Source of the DNA: Parachlorella kessleri
Lineage: Eukaryota > Chlorophyta > Trebouxiophyceae > Chlorellales > Chlorellaceae
Assembly: GCA_001598975.1 (NCBI GenBank)
Contig: BBXU01000431.1
Location: 1 to 14,282, forward strand
DNA: 14,282 nucleotides
Direction: 5' to 3'
Shown: piece by piece, positions 1-8,092 of the stretch
Layout: every line of letters begins with the position of its first letter
How positions within the stretch are numbered: position 1 is the first letter of the stretch
The notes under the pieces: model-generated
Seen by the model: the letters and a program-made list of their open reading frames with translations, nothing else
Told to the model about the DNA's origin: nothing
Database searches by the model: none
Translations under genes and position numbers: made by a program

Positions 1-13
1 CCCCCCCCCCCCC
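1..13. repeat. Poly-C tract at window edge
   Basis: The first 13 bases are all C. The tract lies inside an ELP3 intron (minus strand, downstream of the donor at 47-48). It may be a genuine homopolymer or an assembly boundary artefact; the sequence alone cannot tell. Confidence 0.8.
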
Positions 14-48
14 AAAGCACACCCACCCCGAGAGCATCTCCACCCCAC

Positions 49-3021
49 CTTGTGGTGTATGTCCTGGATGCCGCACTCGCGCGTGCGCACATCCCTGCAC
101 TTGAGCCCCAGGTGCCCCATGCGCGCCAGCGCCAGCTCGCGCAGGTTGCCCTTCTCCACGCCGCTGGTGACCAGGGGCATGGGGATGTCGCGCTGGATGC
201 GGTACACACGCACCCAGGGCGGTACGAGGGCCAGGATGCGAGCCACCAGATCCACCAGCTGCAGCAGTTATTGGGGGTCGCGGCAGGGGTGCTCATGAGG
301 AGGAGTCGCCTGAAAGCCCTTGGGAAGAGGGGTGTGTGTATATACAGGAATGTTTCATGCAGCAAGGATGCACGCCACCCAGTCACTCACACTAGAGACA
401 GGATGGGATGCTGGGAAGCGGGGCGCTGCTGCTTGGCGAATATGATAAGCCAGCAGGCCCTGCCTGGCAAGCAGCTGGAAGAACTGCTATGGGTGTTGTA
501 CACAACAGGGATGCGGAGAGTGGGGCAGCTAGCTGGCTATTTGCTAGCTGCCGGCTAGCATAGGTAGCCAGTGCATGGGCAAACCATCACAAGCCAAACC
601 GCTCCTAACCTGACATGCTAGGAAGCTCGTCTCGCATCCAGCAAGCCTGCCACCCCGCACCCTGCTCAACCAAACCTCATGCTCACTTTATCTGGTGGGT
701 AGTTCTTGTAGATCCCCTTCTTCCACAGCTCATAAAGCCCAGTGCCCCGAATGACCAGCGTGGGGTAGACCTTTAGCCCGTCTGTGCGGAAGGCCGGATT
801 CTCAAAGAACTCCTGGAAGCTCTCCATGTCGCGCTCCCACCCCACATTGGGCAGGTCCGGCATCATGTGGGCGATAACCTGCGCAAAACAAGCTGGCGCG
901 CAAGCTCAAGTACCAGGTGGGCCTGGGGGCTTGGGCAGCAGGGGTGGCGCAAGGAGTTACCTAGGCTGTCCTTGGTGCATGCTCCATGGTGCTGTTACCT
1001 TGTGTGCTACATGTACTGGCGATTGCGACTGCTGGTTGGTGTCTGCCCATGGTGCTTCAATCACCTCCTCCAAGATATCCCGTGCACCCAGATGTACATT
1101 CCACTGCTCCCCGCCCAAGGAGAGACTCGTGCACCCAGCAAGCCAAGAGTGTCCCACGCCTTGGTTGACTGCACCCCCAGCGGCGTCCCACCTTGAAGCC
1201 CGCATTCTTGGCCAGCTGAAAGCACTCTCCCACGGCCGCTACTGTGTGGCCACGGTTGGTGTCACGTGCCACATCCTCGTAGATACTCTGCAGCCCTATC
1301 TCCAGCCGCGTGCAGCCGTAGGACAGCATTTGGGTGAGGTGGGGTGTCAAGCAGAAGTCCGGCCGGGTCTCGATCGTCAGCCCTATGCACTTAGTACGCG
1401 ACTGCTCGCTGTACCTGCGGCGGGCCAAGCGCAGGCAAGGAAGGCTGAGCATCAACGGTTCATGCAGCAGCCTGCAAGTACACCGGCAGGTGTGCAAGGG
1501 CCTTGCAAGCTGCTCTACAGGTATCTAACGTTGGCCTGCCACAATCTCCCAGTGGACTGGGCAGAATCTAGCAGCGTATACATGTACTCACTACCACAGG
1601 CCGCAAGCTGCGCCTAGCTGACCTACACTGATTTCCTGCACATTCCATTGCCCTCCAGCCAGTGTTGATGCTACAACCTGCACACCTGACCGCCTCATCA
1701 ACATCGGTAGAGGTGTGCCCTGACAGCGCATCGTGCAGATTGCGCACAAAGTAGTCCCGGTACTCAGTAGGCAGGGACATGAACGTGCCACCCATCAAGA
1801 TGAACTCCACCTACACAGGAGACCAGGAGTGCCCCTGAACGTGCAGCTTCTTTGAACCGCGACTGGCAGGCTTGGGTAGATGCAAGGAGGCTTGGAGAGC
1901 ATGTCTTTCAGTCAATGCTTGCAAGCAAATCCGCCTGGCCCTCCTTACACTGTACCCCAACTCCCGCACACACTCACGCTGTCATCATGGTTCCAACCGG
2001 ATGAGGACTTGGCTGGAAGCTGACCCCAGCCCCCACCCACCTTGTCTACGCTGTGCCCCAGGCGCCGCAGCTGGTCAACCCGTGCCCTGGCCTGTACGTA
2101 CGGGTTGTACCGCGCCCGTATCGCACGCATGGAGGTGGGCTCATACCCTGTGTACGACTGGGTGCTGTACTCAAAGTCAGAGTCAGGCCCGCCGGGGCAA
2201 TAGACACAGATGTTGCCGGTGGTGGCGATATGAGGGCAACGGTGGGGCTTTGACATGACTGCTACCACTGCGATGCCAGACGCAGTGCGCACAGGCTTGG
2301 CCCGCAGCCTGCAGGGCACAACAAAACTCCTCTCATTGTGGTAAGAGGCTGCTTTCTAAGCGCTCACTGCCTTCAATATCTCACCAAACACAGTGCAACC
2401 AGCGTCAATACACTGCTGGGTTCTTATGCGGAGGATCCCTTGAGGGCGGCTAGGACACCCGGCCATTACGCCACATGGAACATACAAGGCTGCTGTGGAA
2501 AAAGAATTCCAATACTTGCTACTTCTGCCGGGGCCGCGCGCCACTTTCCATAGCTACCACCACCACCACCAGCAGCTTAAGCCGCCTTACATCCATAACG
2601 ACACCAGGGGGGCTGGTTCACTCACTGTGGCAACAGCACTGCTCTGTGCTCTTCTGGCAGAGCTGCTATGATTTCCACCAGCTTTGGGGCCTTGCTGAGG
2701 GCGTACTTGATGGCCACCTCGCGCTTGACCATGTTCAAGTCAACGTCCACCCCATTCTTAATGCCCTGCACCAGCGCGCTAACGATGTCCGCAATGGCAC
2801 GCACCCTTGCCTGCAACCAATCCAAATGGGACGGCTTAAGCTAATACAGTGGCTTCATCACCTGTCGTCACGGGACATGCGGGGACATGCATGGGCAAGC
2901 TCGGATGGGTGGCCCACTAGCACTGACTGCATAGTCAACTCACCTCATTGGGATCCAAGACTACTGCACCCTTCTTATTCCTGTTCAAGCCAGACTTCCC
3001 ACTAGGCCTGCCGTCCATCAT
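49..3021 (-). CDS. ELP3: Elongator complex protein 3 (ELP3), 3'-truncated by the window
   Basis: Catalytic subunit of Elongator, which uses a radical-SAM Fe-S domain and an acetyl-CoA-binding acetyltransferase domain to modify C5 of wobble uridine in tRNA (cytoplasm and nucleus). Exons in gene order: 3021-2944, 2810-2626, 2308-2041, 1810-1686, 1414-1192, 878-687, 258-49. All junctions are GT-AG, and phases stay consistent over 1281 nt (427 codons). The start is the double ATG at 3016-3021; the 26-codon first exon joins in frame to ARVRAI, as in plant ELP3. Radical-SAM cysteines are C112, C122 and C125 in [15 protein letters not shown], followed by [20 protein letters not shown]. Other family blocks are [64 protein letters not shown] and [13 protein letters not shown]. 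It breaks off after GIQDIHHK, so about 130 residues including the acetyltransferase domain lie beyond the left edge. No inactivating change is seen. Divergent to FOLD. Confidence 0.97.
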
Positions 3022-3382
3022 GGTGCTATCTGAAGCACATACTCGTGAATACAATTCGCAGCAATTTGCATGCAGTGGTAAGGTTGTTTAAAAAAAAATG
3101 GTGCTTGTACTGCCACAAGGCGCAAGAGTGCACTGGAACAGGAAATGCCACGCCAAGCCAGATGCGAAAAAGCGCGCAAGAGCCCTGTAGTAGTCACTAC
3201 TGGTTGGAGTGGTCGTATTGCTGTGCCCGGGCCGCAGTCAGATGCCTTTGCTGCTCAACACTAGGACCGCAGGCGTACCTCATTTGGTTGCTTGCCCAAG
3301 GCCTGCGGTGCGCGCACATCACAGGGCACCAAGGCAGGCACTCAGGCAACACAGAGCCGCCACTAGTCGCACAGCCACCACC
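3022..3382. promoter_or_regulatory. Divergent intergenic region between ELP3 and FOLD
   Basis: ELP3 (minus) and FOLD (plus) are transcribed away from each other, so this stretch must hold both 5' UTRs and promoters, perhaps as one bidirectional promoter. I see an AT-rich patch (TTTAAA running into nine A, about 3086-3100) that could serve as a TATA-like element in either direction. No reading frame here looks coding. The element is inferred from gene arrangement, not from a recognised factor site. Confidence 0.45.
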
Positions 3383-3463
3383 ATGGTTGCAGGCAAGCAC
3401 ATGCATGGTTCCCGATGTTCCACTAAACTAGTTTACATATTGGGTTTCGCTTTGTGCCGCAAA
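3383..3463 (+). CDS. Candidate first exon of FOLD (uncertain)
   Basis: FOLD needs an upstream ATG: the frame of its first certain exon meets a stop at 3547-3549 and has no ATG after it. The best start in the intergenic region is the ATG at 3383, in a very strong context (GCCACCACCATGG). Reading to 3463 and splicing GTGATA (3464) to the AG at 3575-3576 gives a 27-residue, cysteine- and basic-containing leader ending CRK joined to LIDGK, possibly a targeting peptide. A donor at 3408 to the AG at 3573-3574 would give only MVAGKHMH plus E, close to the short N-terminus of cytosolic plant enzymes, but that donor (GTTCCC) is weak. The choice is unresolved. Confidence 0.25.
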
Positions 3464-3574
3464 GTGATATTTGGATATGCTAGCAAGAATATAATCAACC
3501 TCTGGCTAGACAGCTAGTGTCAAGAAGCTGGTCAACTTGCAGGGGCTGAGCTGTGAAAGGTGGGTTGCCTGCAG

Positions 3575-5645
3575 AGCTGATTGATGGCAAGGCCATCGCC
3601 GAGACCATCCGTGGTGAGCTCAAGGCGGAGGTGGATCAGCTGCAGCAGAAGTATGGCAAGGTACGCCGACCCACCCTTACAGAAAATGCAAAAGGCTGTA
3701 CAGCTACAGTTCTCAACTCCAGGTGCCCTGGTAGGCCATGGATGTGCAGCTGACGAGCAGGTCTCTGACTCCGTTTCACATTATTCCAATGTGAGTGGCT
3801 CGTACCCAATTTTTTGGGGATTCACCAGGGACTTCACACTGGATGCTTGCCTATCTGCAGACTCCAGGCCTTGCTGTGGTGCTGGTGGGCGAGCGCAAGG
3901 ACTCCCAGACCTACGTGCGCAACAAGAAGAAGGCGTGCGAGGAGGTTGGCATCAAGTCCTTTGGCACTGACCTGCCAGAGACAGCCAGCGAGGAGGAGGT
4001 GCTCAAGGTGGGTACAGTGTGTGCCGTAGGTGTGTAGGAGGGTTTGCCCCGCTTGAGCCTGCCTGTGTGCTGACCAGTTTGCTGCTGATGCTTGGGCGGT
4101 AAGTGTGGGAGGATGGATCTGTCCTTCTATTTTCTTAGGCAAGGCTGGAATCAGAAGAACAGGTGGCTAGGGGACTTTTCATTCTAAAGGGTGACACAGT
4201 TTGATGGGTTACAGCATGTCAGGGGGCTGCTGTCACCACCCATGGGACTGTGTGCTGTGTTTGCTGCTGCCGAAAAACAGTTCCTGTGTCATCTGGCTGC
4301 CTGGCAGGTGGTGGAGGCATATAATGCCGACCCCAACGTGCACGGGATCTTGGTCCAGTTACCACTGCCCAAGCACATCAACGAGCAGCGCATTCTCAAT
4401 GCCATCTCCCTAGCGAAAGATGTAGATGGTAAGCAAAATGGCGGCAGGCAGATGTGGCGTAGTGCTACTTAACAGCGATGACTGACATCTTTTACCCAAC
4501 ATCATGCGAGCAGCACCTGGACGCTCTTGTGTCTTGGCCACGGCGGGTCTGTTGAGGCCCTTCACAAAGGTTGGTTGCTGACCAACCTGTAAGAGCACAT
4601 GGCATGTGGCTTCCAGGGTTCCACCCCTTGAACATCGGTGCGCTGGCGATGCGCGGTCGGGATCCCACATTCGTGCCGTGCACACCCAAGGGCTGCCTGG
4701 AGCTGCTCAAGCGGACGGGTGTACAAATCTCCGGCAAGCGTGCAGCAGTCGTTGGCCGCAGCAACATTGTGGGTGAGCCATGAAACTGCAAAGGTGGTGT
4801 GGGGGCTGCCGACCAAGTTGCCTCGTTTGTGCTGTTGCTGTTCTGACTATTTACTATGCTTTTGGGAGCCAAGAATGAGTGAGCATGGAGAACCTGTTGG
4901 GACTCTGTTTCTTGCAAGAGTGCAGCTTTGTAGGCATCCATCTGTGGGGATCCAAGGGAAGATAGCGGTGGGCCGCTTACTGGGCAGTCAGGCACTGGCC
5001 AGCTAAAAGAGCATTACCTCTCTACACTGTCCCCAATAGCGAGCTCTGTCCCTGCCCGTGCTCTTGTAGGCATGCCGGCAGCATTGCTGCTGCAGCGAGG
5101 GGATGCCACGGTGACCATCATCCATTCGCGGACGCCCAACGCGCAGCAGATCTGTGCTGAAGCCGACATCATCGTAGCTGCCTGCGGCCAGGCAGAGATG
5201 GTGAAAGGAGACTGGGTCAAGCCCGGTGCAGCGGTCATTGATGTGGGCATTAACGCAGTAGATGTGAGTCCCAGGCTGGGATTGTATGCTTTGCCCCCTG
5301 GGATGATCATGCATGCCTTGACAGCCACCTCGTGTGCAACAGAGCGCTTGCCTAGGCAGCTTTTATTATTTTGAGGCCAACGATCTGCACCCCTGTGCAC
5401 TGTCGCTATGAGGGCCACTAGCATATAACTCAGCTTGCTGACATGCCTGCGGATAGCTGGCTTGCTTGCAGGATCCCACTGCCAAGCGCGGTTACAAGCT
5501 TGTAGGTGATGTGGACTTTGCGGGGGCGAAGGAGCGGGCCGCGCACATCACGCCGGTGCCAGGCGGTGTTGGCCCCATGACGATAGCTATGCTGTTGAGA
5601 AATACTGTTGACGGGGCCGAGAAGGCCTTCAAGGCGGGGGCATGA
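3575..5645 (+). CDS. FOLD: Bifunctional methylenetetrahydrofolate dehydrogenase / methenyltetrahydrofolate cyclohydrolase
   Basis: Interconverts 5,10-methylene-THF and 10-formyl-THF through methenyl-THF using NADP(H), in one-carbon metabolism. Exons: 3575-3660, 3861-4007, 4308-4428, 4617-4772, 5070-5263, 5472-5645 (TGA 5643-5645). All introns are GT-AG (188-300 nt) with matching phases. From the Leu at 3577 there are 291 residues, nearly the full usual length of about 300 for monofunctional plant FolD-type enzymes. Counting from that Leu, the catalytic set is intact: Y46 and K50 ([10 protein letters not shown]), Q94 ([11 protein letters not shown]) and D117 (KDVDGFHPLN), equivalent to human MTHFD1 Y52, K56, Q100 and D125. 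The Rossmann-site motif VVGRSNIVG runs across an exon junction into MPAALLL, and the C-terminal signature [14 protein letters not shown] is present. The first exon is uncertain, so cytosolic versus organellar location cannot be decided. No formyl-THF synthetase domain follows. Confidence 0.96.
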
Positions 5646-6069
5646 TGAGCGCATTTGTTTTTCCTCTTGGCTTGAGCTATGTGCAAACCTCCTGAAGACT
5701 TGAGGATTTCTCTTCTTCTCTTAGCAAGTCAGGTTCTGAAACTGTCATTCACAGGGCAGACCCAAGGCGCGCAGCCACTGTGGTCCAGCATGCCAGGAGG
5801 CTGGTGCCAGTGGCTGTACACCCAGCTGAAGGGCACGCCGTGTTGATAATGTTTTACGGCATGTCCAAGCTTGGGTACCTCTTGGCAACCCCACTCCTGA
5901 CAGGGCTGCCTTGAAAGCATGCATACATCTGCATGACGGTCATGGTCTCACCATGGCAACATGGTACAGTACATGATGAGAAGAAGGCAATACATTTCCC
6001 CATGGTCCTTGGACTTCGCTTCCGAGCATAAGCCTGCCGTTCGCCTTGGAGTCGCCCATGTAATGCGCC
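5646..6069. other. Intergenic: FOLD 3' UTR and leader of next gene
   Basis: About 420 nt between the FOLD stop and the ATG of the next plus-strand gene. No frame here is convincing as coding on either strand. The only TGTAA element found after the FOLD stop is at 6059-6063, almost touching the next ATG. Confidence 0.5.
6059..6063 (+). terminator. Possible TGTAA polyadenylation signal for FOLD
   Basis: TGTAA is the usual chlorophyte poly(A) signal. This copy lies 414 nt after the FOLD stop and 7 nt before the ATG at 6070. Cleavage normally falls a little downstream, which would place the FOLD mRNA end inside the next gene. A five-base match can occur by chance. Confidence 0.3.
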
Positions 6070-7124
6070 ATGGCTCGGCAGAGTAGGAAGCTACTCCCTC
6101 GTGACACCCTCAGGGGTCTGCTCCTCAACCAGGATGGTGTCAGAGCCACCCTCAGTCGTGGCCTCCAGCTGGTCCGTGTCCCGTCAGAGTCCTTAAGCAG
6201 ACTCACAGCAGCCACCCGCCAGTCTCTAGCACGCTTCCTCCTTGAGTTGGTGTGCCAGCCCAACGCTTTACGTGAGGGAATTGCGGGTTTTTTGTATCAC
6301 TCACCAACAGCCAAGGAGGGAGTCCAGGAACTCCTAGATCAGCCTGCAGCCTTGGACCTGCCTTGGGACTTCCCCTCCCAGCCGTCAAGGGGCTCTGCTA
6401 CTTATGACAGAGAAGACAACCCACAGTTGGTGTGCTGTGGCACAGGGCATGTGGTGGTTCCTCTGACGCAGGCAAGAGGTGCTCTGGGGATCCGCTCCAA
6501 CCCTGGGCGTGCACAACAAACATGGCTTCAAGCTTGACGTTCCTGGCGCCTGAGCAGCTTTGATTGCATAGTTTGCAGAACCGATGCATCGCAGTGCAAC
6601 CCAACCCAGCACATTACCTCTTGCGCGTAATGCTGCAGGAGGTGGAGGCAAGCTTCAAGTGGTCGATAGCTTACTGCGTGTCGAGGCAGCCTGTGGATTT
6701 GCCTATCACAGAAGTCACGTGCATGGAGAGGGGGGAGGTACACATGAAGTGCCAGCATGGGCTGGACGGCGCCCGCCGGCGTGCAGAGCTACGAGGCTTC
6801 TCCCCATCGGCGGCTTGCCTGAATAGCAGCTTCCGCGTAGCAAGGGATGGGGAGGGGGCCTTCCGCCTCAGTGTGCCAGCCATGACTGCAGCAGCAGCAG
6901 AGCTGGAGGCTGTCCGCATGGGCCTGCCCCCCGGCGATCCCCAAAGCAGCCAGCCCCGCTTGGTGACCAGGTACAACCTAGACCTCACTGAGTGGGTGGA
7001 CCACTTGGAGCTGGAGAGGGTGGTGTGGAAGGGGACTGGCAGTGCCCTGACACAAGCAGAGCTGCTGGAGCTTGGAGGCGAGTGCTGCGGCCGGCATGAG
7101 CTGGCCTGCTTCATTCATTCCTGA
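6070..7124 (+). CDS. Uncharacterised protein, probably two exons
   Basis: I do not recognise this gene. The frame from ATG 6070 has a good context (GCGCCATGG) and an in-frame stop just before it (6061-6063). It begins MARQSRKLLPRDTLRGLLL and runs open to 6537. A second open frame ends at TGA 7122-7124 and contains blocks such as YCVSRQPVDLPITEV, RYNLDLTEWVDHLELERVVW and LTQAELLELGGECCG. The two frames differ, so an intron is needed. The best pair I can read is donor GTGTGC at 6430 with acceptor CTGCAG ending at 6638, phase 0 and 209 nt, similar to neighbouring introns. The product would be about 281 residues, basic and leucine-rich at the N-terminus, with an Ala-rich stretch in the middle. 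Alternatives are the donor GTGAGG near 6285 with the acceptor at 6594, or the acceptor at 6578. No signal peptide or membrane segment is evident. TGTAA at 7246 fits the 3' end. Confidence 0.5.
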
Positions 7125-7245
7125 ATGCAAAGAGAGGGCCAACAATACTGATGGTGTGGTCCGAACGGGTTGCTTCTGGCTGCAAAGCATGCCAATCCAG
7201 CACTTCGTAGCATTTGCTAATAACAGTAACTATATAGGCCATACA

Positions 7246-7250
7246 TGTAA
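7246..7250 (+). terminator. TGTAA polyadenylation signal for the 6070-7124 gene
   Basis: Lies 122 nt after the TGA at 7124, in a locally AT-rich stretch (CTATATAGG ... TGTAAAATT), which is a typical position for the chlorophyte poly(A) signal. Confidence 0.5.
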
Positions 7251-7318
7251 AATTCTGTGACTCGCATTTTGCATTGCGGCTGGGCGCACTAGCAATAGAG
7301 GGGTATAGTAAGGATGCC

Positions 7319-7399
7319 ATGGCTTGCGTGCAGCTGAACATGGCGTGGGTGAAGAGGCTGCTGTTGCGGATGATGTGGCAGCAGAGGCTGATCAGGTCG
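7319..7399 (+). CDS. Candidate 5' exon of the downstream low-complexity gene
   Basis: ATG at 7319 in the context GATGCCATGG opens a 27-codon basic, Leu/Met/Trp-rich frame (MACVQLNMAWVKRLLLRMMW, then QQRLIRS) that ends at a donor, GTGGGC at 7400, of the type used throughout this window. Splicing in phase 0 to the acceptor CTGCATGCAG ending at 7707 enters the reading frame of the large exon below. The pairing is phase-compatible but unproven. The alternative is initiation at ATG 7702. The rest of 7251-7701 shows no other gene, apart from an orphan coding-like stretch near 7625-7700. Confidence 0.3.
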
Positions 7400-7701
7400 G
7401 TGGGCACTGTGTCATACCCACATGCACGTCGTGCCCACCCTTGCCAGGAGACAGGCAACGGCCGTTGCAGCACCTTGTCAAGTGTCGTTAATGCTTGGTA
7501 AATGGGGTGAACACAGGGAGTGAGCAGTCAAGGTGCGTGTACGGTTCTTCCCTTTGCCGCCTTTCATCATCTTTGCTATGTGGAGCAGGAGTGCTACCCT
7601 AGTACAGCAGGTCGCCAGGGATAATACCTGGTGCTGGAAAACCTCCGAGCACGAGTCATAGACGTTACGGCAGACAATGTCAGCCTGGACTTGGCTTCTG
7701 C

Positions 7702-8059
7702 ATGCAGGACTGCAGCCTGCGCAGCGTCCTACAGCACCTGGCTGACCTGGACCAGCTGCGCCGGCGTCTTGCAGAGGAGCAACACCGCTCGCAGGCTGTG
7801 GTGGACGGGCAGCTTTTGCTGGCAAGGGAGCTGGATGCCCATCAAGGCACCTGTGTCACGCTCCATGCCTGCCATGACGAGCGAATTGCTGTTGTGGAAG
7901 CGAGGCAGGCAGAGCTCTCTTGCACCCAGGACTGCCACAGCGTCAAGATCAGCCAGTATGCCGACAAGTTCCGTGCACTCAGCCTGCGCACCGGGGTGCT
8001 CTTGCCGCATGGCCAGGTGGCGGTGCAGGAGGGTATGGGGGCAGGGAGCAGCAGCCCGA

Positions 8060-8092
<33 letters not shown>

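Noticed and set aside
784..1617. 277-codon open frame on plus across ELP3
   Set aside because: Its position is fully explained by ELP3 exons and introns on the minus strand. Codons match ELP3 protein only on minus.
7111..7473. Minus-strand frame of about 120 residues opposite the candidate 5' exon
   Set aside because: It covers the TGTAA region of the upstream gene, has no recognisable motif, and the plus strand offers an ATG and donor in a good context.
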